Below, in pieces: positions 18,536 to 26,428 of a DNA stretch of 64,000 bases. Each line of letters begins with the position of its first letter. Position 1 is the first letter of the stretch. Under the pieces are notes generated by a model, which saw only the letters and a list, made by a program, of their open reading frames with translations, was not told where the DNA came from and ran no database searches. The translations under genes were made by a program, and so were the position numbers. This DNA is from Armatimonadota bacterium (GTDB lineage Bacteria; Armatimonadota; UBA5829; DTJY01): assembly GCA_023511795.1 (NCBI GenBank), contig JAIMAU010000009.1, positions 35,231 to 99,230 of the forward strand, read 5' to 3'.

Positions 18536-19423
18536 ATGGCTGAATCATTGAATTGCAAATTCGAAATGGATAAATCAATCAGCATTGTGGCAGGCAATAA
18601 CAATTTACCGAAAATAATCCTTTCTCATGAGTCAAACTCATGTGCGGAGGTTTATCTGCATGGCGGACATGTTACCAGATGGAGTGTGCCAGGGAAAGGA
18701 GAGCTTTTCTTTCTTAGCCGTGAATCATTTTTTGCCATGGGAAAGCCCATCAGAGGCGGAATACCGATATGCTTCCCCCAATTCGGAAGCCATGGGACCC
18801 TGCCAGCTCATGGATTTGCCCGCATAAGCGACTGGGAGTTGGTTCGGTGCGAAACTTTAGGCAATAACGTTATAGCAGTCGAGCTTCAGCTTAGCGAAAC
18901 ACCAGAGACGTTAGCTATATGGCCTCACAACTTTATTCTGAGGCTTAAAATATTTCTTGATGTAGGGACATTAGCTCTAGCGCTTGAGGTTGTGAATACT
19001 GGTAAGGAACCTTTTGATTTCCAGGCAGCACTCCATACTTATTTTAGTGTAGCAGATATCAAGAAAACCGCTATTATTGGCCTTCGTGGGGTTACCTATA
19101 AGGATGCTCTTCAGGACCTAGCTGAGGCCATCGAGTTCGCCCCCGAAATACGCTTTGGAGGGGAGACAGACCGCGTTTACATAAATGCACCGGATAGACT
19201 TCAAATCAGCGATGGCGGGAATGGTCGCATAATAACCATCGAGAAGAACAATATGCCTGACGTTGTGGTTTGGAATCCCTGGGTTGAAAAGTCCCGTCGG
19301 CTGGCAGACTTTGGGGACGATGAATACCTTCGAATGGTGTGTGTCGAGACAGGCAGAATTGCCGACCCTGTTACCCTTGAGCCTGGTGGACGCTGGCAGG
19401 CTGAGACGATGTTTTCCTGCTAG
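18536..19423 (+). CDS. D-hexose-6-phosphate mutarotase (YeaD-like)
   Basis: A 295-residue aldose-1-epimerase-fold enzyme interconverting alpha and beta anomers of hexose 6-phosphates in the cytoplasm. The YeaD subgroup signature is strong: GGIPICFPQFG then PAHGFAR near residue 100, with LHTYFSV carrying a catalytic histidine and DVVVWNPW near the C-terminus. AGGGGG lies six bases before the ATG. It is 21 bases downstream of the rhomboid gene, so they may share a transcript, though no functional link is evident. Confidence 0.88.
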   Translation: MAESLNCKFEMDKSISIVAGNNNLPKIILSHESNSCAEVYLHGGHVTRWSVPGKGELFFLSRESFFAMGKPIRGGIPICFPQFGSHGTLPAHGFARISDWELVRCETLGNNVIAVELQLSETPETLAIWPHNFILRLKIFLDVGTLALALEVVNTGKEPFDFQAALHTYFSVADIKKTAIIGLRGVTYKDALQDLAEAIEFAPEIRFGGETDRVYINAPDRLQISDGGNGRIITIEKNNMPDVVVWNPWVEKSRRLADFGDDEYLRMVCVETGRIADPVTLEPGGRWQAETMFSC

Positions 19424-19550
19424 GTACTGACCGTAAAAGCATCTTTCTATCAAAAATTACAAGGCCACCTTGGATTATTGACGTACTTATGGTATTTCTG
19501 ATACCATTTCGCATGTAAATTAACATAGTCGCACACTTAAGGTACACGAT

Positions 19551-20999
19551 ATGGAATTAGTAGGCGGACCGCCATACGATATCTCACCCGAAACTGACAT
19601 CTCAAGTCTGCTCCCCAAGGATTCGATTGAGCGACTGCTTTCGACTGCCCTGAGTCGAGGCGGAGATTTCGCCGATGTTTACATCCAGCGTTCCAGAAGC
19701 ATGGATATCCCTCTCGAAGAGAAAAAAATTCGCTCTGCTCAGATAAGAATCTACCAAGGCGTCGGAATCCGAGTGACTTCAGGCGAGAAGACAGGGTTTG
19801 CCTACTCGGACACTTTTGATATGCACAGCCTTGTTGAGGCTGCTAGAGTTGCAGCACAGATTGCAGAGGGGCCGGGAACAGAGAAGCCCATCCGTATTAC
19901 CCCCGAACCAACTCCGCAGTATTACACCATTAAGATTGACCCCGATTCAAAACCTATAGCTGAGAAAACAGCGCTCCTAAAGCGTGCGAGCAAAGCTGCT
20001 TATGCTTATGACCATCGAATCAAACAGGTGGAAGTAAGCTATTCAGATGTCGATACCGAGATTGTTGTTGCAAACTCTGAGGGGCTATGGGTTTCGGATA
20101 ACCAGCCAATGCTGAGGTTCTTCGTATTTTGCTTGGCTCGTGAAGGCAAAGTTACGCGAAGCAGCTCGTTAGGCGGTGGTGGGCGAATTGGCATGGAGTA
20201 TTTCCAGGGGGTCTCACCAGAGGACATCGCTCAGGAGGCGGCAAGGGTTGCTATAATCCAGCTCGAAGCTGGTCCTGCACCTGCTGGAATGATGCCAGTG
20301 GTTATTCACAGGGGATGGGGCGGAGTACTTCTACATGAGGCGGTAGGCCACGGCCTCGAAGCTGATCTTGTTAGAAAGGGAGTATCGACATATGCGGGCC
20401 GTCTTGGCGAGCAGGTTAGCTCGCCTCTTTGCACGCTCGTCGATGATGCAACAATCCCAAACCGCCGCGGCTCAATAAATATAGACGACGAAGGCACGCC
20501 TGGCCAAAGGACAGTCCTTATAGAAAAAGGTGTTTTGAAAGCCTATATGACCGACCACCTCAATGGAAGGCTTATGGGCCTTCCGCTGACCGGCAACGGA
20601 CGCAGGCAGAGTTACCAGTACATCCCGTTGCCTCGAATGACGAACTTCCTAATGGAAGCGGGAGACTCGGACCCCGAGGAAATCATTAACTCCGTGGAAC
20701 GGGGCGTTTTTGCAAAGAACTTCAGTGGCGGTCAGGTTGATACAACGAGCGGCAATTTTGTTTTTACCATAACTGAGGGTTATATGATTGAGAAGGGCAA
20801 GATAACTCGACCTATTCGAGGCGCAACTCTAATCGGCAATGGCCCCGAAATACTAAATAAATTAGAGATGGTAGGATCGGACCTTGCACTCGACCCAGGA
20901 ATAGGAACCTGCGGGAAAAACGGGCAGGGTGTTCCAACGGGTGTCGGGATGCCAACCGTAAAGATCTCCGAACTCACGGTTGGTGGAACTGAGGAATAG
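19551..20999 (+). CDS. tldD: TldD metalloprotease subunit
   Basis: 482 residues of the TldD/PmbA family. The zinc-protease signature HEAVGH with the following E (HEAVGHGLEADL) is present near residue 263, and the family C-terminus GKNGQGVPTGVGMPT is clear. In E. coli TldD is the catalytic half of a TldD-TldE (PmbA) heterodimer that degrades unfolded peptides and cleaves leader peptides of ribosomally made natural products. The partner follows immediately. No obvious precursor peptide gene is adjacent. Confidence 0.93.
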   Translation: MELVGGPPYDISPETDISSLLPKDSIERLLSTALSRGGDFADVYIQRSRSMDIPLEEKKIRSAQIRIYQGVGIRVTSGEKTGFAYSDTFDMHSLVEAARVAAQIAEGPGTEKPIRITPEPTPQYYTIKIDPDSKPIAEKTALLKRASKAAYAYDHRIKQVEVSYSDVDTEIVVANSEGLWVSDNQPMLRFFVFCLAREGKVTRSSSLGGGGRIGMEYFQGVSPEDIAQEAARVAIIQLEAGPAPAGMMPVVIHRGWGGVLLHEAVGHGLEADLVRKGVSTYAGRLGEQVSSPLCTLVDDATIPNRRGSINIDDEGTPGQRTVLIEKGVLKAYMTDHLNGRLMGLPLTGNGRRQSYQYIPLPRMTNFLMEAGDSDPEEIINSVERGVFAKNFSGGQVDTTSGNFVFTITEGYMIEKGKITRPIRGATLIGNGPEILNKLEMVGSDLALDPGIGTCGKNGQGVPTGVGMPTVKISELTVGGTEE

Positions 21000-21030
21000 G
21001 CAAGACACGTCGTTCGATGGGATTCTAGCT

Positions 21031-22368
21031 ATGGACTACGTCTCATTCGCGCAAGATGTCGTCAAACAAGCAATTCGTGCTGGTGCGCACGAAGTAGATG
21101 TGTATATTCAAACTGGCGATGACTTTGAAGTGGAGGTCAGACTCGGCGAAATTGAAGAGCTAACACAGGCATCTTCGAAGGGTCTCGGACTCCGCGTCTT
21201 TGTGGATAAGCGAATGGCTTTTGCAAGCACAACCGATCTCCATATGCCAGTTGTCAGCGATTTAATCAAGACAACCGTCCAGCTTGCAAAGGCGGCAAAT
21301 AGAGATAAGTACAACGGCCTTCCTGACGTCGGTCCTGGGGCCGTTCCCGACCTAAAACTCTTCGACCCGGCTCTAGTAGCATTGCCAATTGAGGAACGAA
21401 TCAGGATGGCAAGGGAAACCGAGAAGGCATCTCTCGAGTTCGACCCACGGGTGACAAGCAGTTATGGAGCAGGCTTCGAAGCATATTCAGGCAACAGAGT
21501 CCTAGCAAATTCAAACGGCATAGCATACACTTATTCCAGCACACACTGTTCGATATCGGTAGCGCCGGTTGCGGAAGAAGATGGTAAGAAACAAATCGGA
21601 GGAGCATACTCTAGCAGACGGTTTCTTGCCGAGCTAGCCTCGCCAGAGGAAGTTGGACGCGAAGCAGCTCAGAAAGCTGTCGAAAAATTGGGCGCACGAA
21701 AGGTTGAGACACAAAAGGTGCCGGTCGTGTTCGATAGAATGGTTGGCCCAGACCTTTGGGGGCCTGTTTTCTCTGCACTAGACGGAGATTCGGTTCACAA
21801 GGGCATCTCCTTTCTCAAGAAAAAGCTTGGAAAGCGAATCGCATCACCAGTGGTTTGCATCGTGGATGATCCACTCATGCCAGGCGGCGTGGGCTCAATG
21901 CCTTTTGATGGCGAAGGGATACTTACATCCCGCAAGATTGTTATTGAAAATGGCGTGCTTCAAATGTATTTTTATGATACACGGACTGCGCGTAAATATG
22001 GGAAACAGCCCACCGGGAATACTAGGCGAGGCTACTCAGGAACGCCACATATATCTCCTAGCAATTTCTATCTCAAGCCAGGCGAGAAATCCAGAGACGA
22101 AATTATTCGTGGAATAAAAAAAGGCTTTTATGTCACCGATACCATCGGCAGAGGAGCAAATATTGTTACGGGCGACTTTTCCGTAGGAGCAACGGGAATA
22201 TGGATATGCGATGGAGAGCTTGCCTTCCCAGTTCAGGAAGTAACGATTGCTGGAAACATGCTTGAAATGATGCTCAATATAGAAGAAGTTGCTAACGATA
22301 TTCGATTCGTATCAAATATAGCTAGCCCTACCTTCAAGATCGCCGAAATGATGGTGGCGGGGAGGTAG
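21031..22368 (+). CDS. pmbA: PmbA/TldE, partner of TldD
   Basis: 445 residues from ATG 21031, where GATGGGA lies upstream and the product begins MDYVSFAQDVV. A longer frame from GTG 20980 would overlap tldD by 20 bases and is less likely. The protein has the family fold and the closing GDFSVGATGIWICDGE and AGNML stretches. It lacks the HExxxH motif, as expected for TldE, which is structurally required but not catalytic. Together with tldD it forms one operon. Confidence 0.92.
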   Translation: MDYVSFAQDVVKQAIRAGAHEVDVYIQTGDDFEVEVRLGEIEELTQASSKGLGLRVFVDKRMAFASTTDLHMPVVSDLIKTTVQLAKAANRDKYNGLPDVGPGAVPDLKLFDPALVALPIEERIRMARETEKASLEFDPRVTSSYGAGFEAYSGNRVLANSNGIAYTYSSTHCSISVAPVAEEDGKKQIGGAYSSRRFLAELASPEEVGREAAQKAVEKLGARKVETQKVPVVFDRMVGPDLWGPVFSALDGDSVHKGISFLKKKLGKRIASPVVCIVDDPLMPGGVGSMPFDGEGILTSRKIVIENGVLQMYFYDTRTARKYGKQPTGNTRRGYSGTPHISPSNFYLKPGEKSRDEIIRGIKKGFYVTDTIGRGANIVTGDFSVGATGIWICDGELAFPVQEVTIAGNMLEMMLNIEEVANDIRFVSNIASPTFKIAEMMVAGR

Positions 22369-22376
22369 AACATAGG

Positions 22377-24311
22377 TTGGAAAAGCGGCGGCCGGAGAAA
22401 TATCTCTCAGGAGTCACCCTTAGGGCAGTCATTATTGCGCTGATTCTCATTCCTTTTAATAATTACTGGATTTTCCTCACCGAAATCGTCCGCTATGCAG
22501 GCCATCCAACAACCATATCGCTTTTCTATAATGCTGTGTTTCTTCTTCTGGTGCTCGTTGGTTTGAACATGCTCCTCAGACGATTCGTCCCTCGCTGGGT
22601 TTTCTCGCAAGGAGAGCTGCTGACAATCTATGTGATGATAAACCTTGCTTCGGCAATGGCAAGCCACGACATGATCCAGGTTCTTGTTCCGGGCATGAGT
22701 TACCCATTCAGGTTTGCCACGCCAGAGAACCGCTGGGCAAGTCTTTTCCTCGACAAAATACCAAAGTGGCTGTCGGTTAGCGACAAAGAAGTGCTAAATG
22801 GATTCTATCAGGGAGCAAGCACTCTATATACAAAGAAAACCCTCCTAGCTTGGGCAGTTCCAGTGACGATGTGGTTGCTTTTCCTGATGGCTTTAATATG
22901 GGTTATGCTTTGCCTTACCGTTCTGCTTCGAAAGCAATGGACTGAGCGTGAGAAGCTGACATATCCCCTTGTGCACCTTCCAATGGATCTTTCAACCGAG
23001 AAAACAAGCTTCTTTCGCAACAAGCTTTTTTGGGCCGGGGTGGCAGTAGCAGTCGCTATTGATATGCTACAGGGTCTCCATGTGTTATATCCATCAATTC
23101 CTGGATTGCGAATAAAGGGCATCAACATCGGAGAGTACATTGTCAACCCCCCTTGGAATGCCATAGGCTGGACACCTATGCATTTCTACCCGTTCGGCAT
23201 TGGTCTAGGAACACTGCTTCCCCTGGACCTTTCTTTCTCGTCTTGGTTTTTCTTCCTTTTTTGGAAAATGCAAATAGTTGCGGCGGCAGCATTTGGGTGG
23301 AACCAAATTCCTAGGTTTCCTTATATCAATGAACAGTCGTTTGGTGCATACATGGGCATTTGCTTATTCGCAATATGGGCTAGCAGAAAGCATGTTGCCA
23401 GCGTTTTATCGAGCCTCTTTCTAAAAAAGGAAGTGGATGATGAAGGAGAACCACTCAGGTACCGCACAGCTAGCATCGGTGCACTTATCGGACTAGCTGT
23501 TTTGATGATATTTGTCCGGGCAATGGGGATGTCGTGGTGGCTCATTGTTGCTTTCTTCCTAATATATTTTGCCATGTCTATTGCCATTACCCGCATGCGG
23601 GCTGAACTAGGTCCACCTGCTCATGACCTGCACGCCGCTGGGCCAGATACAATTCTGCCATCAATTATCGGGCCTTCCAAGCTTGGCACTCCAAATCTCG
23701 TTGTTCTCTCAATGATGTTTTGGTTCAACCGTGCTTACCGGTCACACCCAATGCCAATTCAGCTTGAGGGGTTCAAGATGGCAGAGCGTGCGTCAATGAG
23801 TTACCGAAGGCTTTTTGGAGCTATCATACTAGCCACTTTGTTTGGAGCTATTGCTGCGTTTTGGTCTGAATTGCATATCTACTATCAGGTTGGCGCAGGT
23901 GCCAAGATGGGTCCTCCAAACGTGCCGTTAATTTTCGGGAGCGAACCATATAATCGCTTAGATGCATGGCTGAAAGGTGCGCCACCACCAAGCGGAAATA
24001 TTGCTTGGGCAATTACAATTGGGCTTCTTTTAACTATAATATTAAACTCTTTAAGAATGCGGCTGCCTTGGTTTCCATTTCATCCTGTCGGCTATGCAGT
24101 ATCTAGTAGTTGGTCGATGAATCAGCTGTGGATGTGCATGTTCATCGCATGGGCGATTAAACTAATTCTCTTGCGTTATGGTGGTTTGAAGCTTTACCGC
24201 CAAGCCGTTCCCCTTTTCCTCGGCGTTATCCTCGGCGAATGCGTGATGGGCAGCCTGTGGACAATCATAGGCATCGCCCTTCATGTTCAGACTTACGCCT
24301 TCTGGCCATAA
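22377..24311 (+). CDS. DUF6785/DUF6784-type polytopic membrane protein
   Basis: 644 residues with about 14 hydrophobic segments. The TTG start follows GGAGGT (22361-22366), which lies within the end of pmbA, so it is probably translated from the same mRNA. The pattern (IALILIPFNNYWIFLTEI near the start, TIYVMINLASAMASHD, and RMRAELGPPAHDLH in the C-terminal half) is that of a large membrane family common in Armatimonadota and Planctomycetota but functionally uncharacterised. The RMRAELGPP...DLH segment between helices is the most conserved-looking part and may form a substrate site, by inference. Likely a transporter or membrane enzyme. Confidence 0.75.
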   Translation: MEKRRPEKYLSGVTLRAVIIALILIPFNNYWIFLTEIVRYAGHPTTISLFYNAVFLLLVLVGLNMLLRRFVPRWVFSQGELLTIYVMINLASAMASHDMIQVLVPGMSYPFRFATPENRWASLFLDKIPKWLSVSDKEVLNGFYQGASTLYTKKTLLAWAVPVTMWLLFLMALIWVMLCLTVLLRKQWTEREKLTYPLVHLPMDLSTEKTSFFRNKLFWAGVAVAVAIDMLQGLHVLYPSIPGLRIKGINIGEYIVNPPWNAIGWTPMHFYPFGIGLGTLLPLDLSFSSWFFFLFWKMQIVAAAAFGWNQIPRFPYINEQSFGAYMGICLFAIWASRKHVASVLSSLFLKKEVDDEGEPLRYRTASIGALIGLAVLMIFVRAMGMSWWLIVAFFLIYFAMSIAITRMRAELGPPAHDLHAAGPDTILPSIIGPSKLGTPNLVVLSMMFWFNRAYRSHPMPIQLEGFKMAERASMSYRRLFGAIILATLFGAIAAFWSELHIYYQVGAGAKMGPPNVPLIFGSEPYNRLDAWLKGAPPPSGNIAWAITIGLLLTIILNSLRMRLPWFPFHPVGYAVSSSWSMNQLWMCMFIAWAIKLILLRYGGLKLYRQAVPLFLGVILGECVMGSLWTIIGIALHVQTYAFWP

Positions 24312-24550
24312 AGTTATTAACTTTTCTAGAGAAAATCACCCCAAATTGCCGATAATCAGAATAGCAGGCGTTATCTCCAACCGTTTGCCGCAAACAAATT
24401 GTGTGTGAAAGGCATGGCAAATGTATGGAATAAACCTGTAGAAGCGGAGATTTGCGGGCCTCCGGCAAGGGACGTTCCTTTTTGTCAGGAGCCGCAGCCG
24501 GTATCTGATTGGCGAGAACCAAAAATTTTCAAGGAGGTGTACGAAAGTAC
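24312..24550 (+). promoter_or_regulatory. Structured leader before the pseudopilin operon
   Basis: About 240 bases without coding character. Nested pairings are visible: ATCTCC 24373-24378 with GGAGAT 24446-24451, enclosing TTTGCC 24384-24389 with GGCAAA 24416-24421. The same TTTGC bases can instead pair with GCAAAC at 24390-24395, so two exclusive structures exist. AAGGAGGT at 24531-24538 serves the first gene, 12 bases before its ATG. I could not match this to a known riboswitch. Confidence 0.35.
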
Positions 24551-24928
24551 ATGAAGGCACTCAGAAAGATGAAACGTGGTGAGAGGGGCTTCACATTAAT
24601 CGAGATTATGATCGTAGTCCTGATCATCGGAATCTTGCTTGCGATTGCAGTTCCGAACTTTATCAAGGCGAGAGAAACCTCCCGGGCGAAGAGCTGCATT
24701 GCAAATCTAAAGCAGATTGACGCTGCCAAAGAGCAGTGGGCTATGGACAACAAGAAGACGACTGGTGACGAGCCAGCATGGCCAAGTGATTTGGTGGGCG
24801 CTAACAAATACATCAAGGGTAATGAGCCCACGTGTCCATCAGGCGGCACATACACATGCAATCCAATCGGCACCGACCCGGCATGCAGCATCGGTGCTTC
24901 GTCAACTCCGCCGCACGTCTTACCATAA
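24551..24928 (+). CDS. Type II/IV pseudopilin (GspG-like), first of the operon
   Basis: 125 residues. A short basic leader ends in GERG and is followed by FTLIEIMIVVLIIGILLAIAVPNF, the class III prepilin signature with Glu at +5, so PilD-type peptidase should cut after the Gly and N-methylate the Phe. The C-terminal domain is small, with a cysteine pair typical of a short disulfide-closed pilin loop (CPSGGTYTCNP). A second ATG at 24569 is possible. With the next gene it is closest to the major-pseudopilin type. A 9-base hairpin follows, which may protect this message. Confidence 0.85.
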   Translation: MKALRKMKRGERGFTLIEIMIVVLIIGILLAIAVPNFIKARETSRAKSCIANLKQIDAAKEQWAMDNKKTTGDEPAWPSDLVGANKYIKGNEPTCPSGGTYTCNPIGTDPACSIGASSTPPHVLP

Positions 24929-24941
24929 GGATAAACAAGTC

Positions 24942-24969
24942 GGGTAGGGGTTTGCATGGACCCCTACCC
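24942..24969 (+). terminator. Hairpin between the first and second pseudopilin genes
   Basis: A perfect 9-base stem GGGTAGGGG/CCCCTACCC (24942-24950 with 24961-24969) has a 10-base loop. The T-tract is weak (TTCAATCT), so it may act as a partial terminator or mRNA stabiliser, leaving the first gene more strongly expressed. Confidence 0.55.
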
Positions 24970-25099
24970 TTCAATCTCGCCAAATCAACCGGCGCCCGCG
25001 GTTACGGTGGACCTTGGCAGCGTCACCCGTTTCCGGGGGCTTTGCAATCTTAATTCTACTAAATCTACCGCCTCTGCCTTCCATTAAGGGGGTTAGATC

Positions 25100-25459
25100 A
25101 TGACCGCATATTTTAAAACAATTCGCGGGCGGAAGGGCTTTACGCTTGTTGAGATTATGATTGTTGTTTTGATTATAGGTGTCATCTTGGCAGTTGCAGT
25201 GCCATCGTGGTTAGGTGCACGAGAAAGATCACAAGCACGAACGTGCCAGGGCCAGCTTAGAGAGATTAAGTATGCAAAGGAAAGCTGGGCTATGGATAAC
25301 CATAAAAGAGCAGATGACATGCCCTCTCTCGATGACCTTTATCCAACCTATCTCAAAAGTAAGCCCGAATGCCCAGCAGGTGGGACATATACCATTGGCG
25401 CTGTGAATGAAGACCCAACATGTTCAATTGGCGGGAGACATTCGCTTGATTGGAGGTAA
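25100..25459 (+). CDS. Type II/IV pseudopilin, second of the operon
   Basis: 119 residues with leader MTAYFKTIRGRKG and FTLVEIMIVVLIIGVILAVAVP after it. The globular part is closely related in outline to the first pseudopilin (both have a KQ/KY-A-KE-WAMDN helix end and a C-terminal CPAGGTYT...C pair), so the two are likely paralogues by tandem duplication. GGGGGTTAG precedes the ATG. Assembly genes (ATPase, PilC, PilD) are not in the window. Confidence 0.82.
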   Translation: MTAYFKTIRGRKGFTLVEIMIVVLIIGVILAVAVPSWLGARERSQARTCQGQLREIKYAKESWAMDNHKRADDMPSLDDLYPTYLKSKPECPAGGTYTIGAVNEDPTCSIGGRHSLDWR

Positions 25460-25463
25460 TTCC

Positions 25464-25862
25464 GTGATTACAAAAGCGTTGAAACGGAAGTTATACAAGC
25501 AAGGCGGCTTCACATTGGTAGAGGTGCTTCTTGTTGTTTTTGTCCTAGCTCTGACAGCCCTAATTCTTGCAGCGGTGTTCCCATCATCGCAGGTTTCTAG
25601 AATTAAAGCTGCACATCTTTCTTATGCTGTAAGCTTGGCACATCAGAAGGTAGAGGAGCTTCGATCTGCAGGTTACAGCGGAGTTCTCGTAAGCCCAACC
25701 GTTGAAACTCCTTTACCAGAGCTTCCTAATGGTGTTCAGCGCATCACGGTCAGCCAATATGCTCCAAATATAAAAAAGATTGAGGTAAGTATTACTTGGG
25801 GAGGGTATCGCCAAGTTCAAGGTAGCACGAACTTGGTTACGCTAATATCTGACCATAGCTGA
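25464..25862 (+). CDS. Prepilin-type minor pseudopilin (PilV/GspI-like)
   Basis: Starts at GTG 25464, with GGAGGT at 25452-25457 overlapping the preceding gene's end; this start gives 132 residues. The leader ends KQGG and is followed by FTLVEVLLVVFVLALTALILAAVFP. A 60-90 residue periplasmic domain contains short beta strands (VQRITVSQY, KKIEVSITWGGY). The VEVSITW-like strand before the end is common in PilV/GspI-type minor pseudopilins. It is nested in the operon with minimal spacing. Confidence 0.8.
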   Translation: MITKALKRKLYKQGGFTLVEVLLVVFVLALTALILAAVFPSSQVSRIKAAHLSYAVSLAHQKVEELRSAGYSGVLVSPTVETPLPELPNGVQRITVSQYAPNIKKIEVSITWGGYRQVQGSTNLVTLISDHS

Positions 25863-25870
25863 GGATAACA

Positions 25871-26398
25871 ATGAGAAAGTTTGTTCCTTCCAAACGTAAC
25901 GGAATGACAATGCTTGAGGTGCTCATTGCAACAGGGTTGCTTAGTGCAGCTCTAATTTCAACACTGGGTCTGTTAAACACTATGCTTAGCCTCTGGATGA
26001 AAGGTTCAAGCGGGACCGGAGCAAACATGTATGCAAGCCTGGCAATGCGCAGGCTTGTTCTTGATATACAAGAAGGCAGTAGCGCACAGGTGGTAAACGG
26101 CAATTTGGTTGTAAACTTTCCATATTACAGTGTTGCCACTGGCCAGTATATAAAGGGTCTCAGTGGGGTTACAGCGACCTACTATATCTCAGGCCCCACC
26201 GGTAGCGAATCAAGCGGTACCTATCTTTGGAAACAGGTGGGTACTAAGAAGACTCGCCTCGCACGAAATGTCGAAAGTATGGTTGTTTCGGTTACGGCAA
26301 ATAAACTCGTTCGAATTACAATTACGGGGAGGGATCAAGAAGGCGGAGCTGTTAGTCCGAACCTTCTTCAGCAAAGTGTAAAGCTGCGAAACGGATGA
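25871..26398 (+). CDS. Prepilin-type minor pseudopilin (GspJ/ComGF-like)
   Basis: 175 residues, starting eight bases after the previous stop. The leader MRKFVPSKRNG precedes MTMLEVLIATGLLSAALISTLGLL; Met at +1 instead of Phe is tolerated. A globular domain follows with Tyr-rich strands (YYSVATGQYIKGLSGVTATYYISG) and a C-terminal strand that fits GspJ-type minor pseudopilins. The operon order (G-like, G-like, I-like, J-like, X-like) resembles the minor pseudopilin block of type II secretion or type IV pilus tips. Confidence 0.78.
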   Translation: MRKFVPSKRNGMTMLEVLIATGLLSAALISTLGLLNTMLSLWMKGSSGTGANMYASLAMRRLVLDIQEGSSAQVVNGNLVVNFPYYSVATGQYIKGLSGVTATYYISGPTGSESSGTYLWKQVGTKKTRLARNVESMVVSVTANKLVRITITGRDQEGGAVSPNLLQQSVKLRNG

Positions 26399-26428
26399 AT
26401 TTTTTCATAGGCGAGGGGTCGGTAAGTA

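Noticed and set aside
22377..24311. Known transporter family for the polytopic protein
   Set aside because: The hydrophobic profile suits several families, but no signature of APC, MFS or ABC permeases is present, so only the DUF6785-type label is used.
24373..24540. c-di-GMP riboswitch before the pseudopilin operon
   Set aside because: A CCTCCGGC stretch and a GCCGG...ATC tail resemble parts of GEMM, but the invariant AAAG and order of elements do not match.
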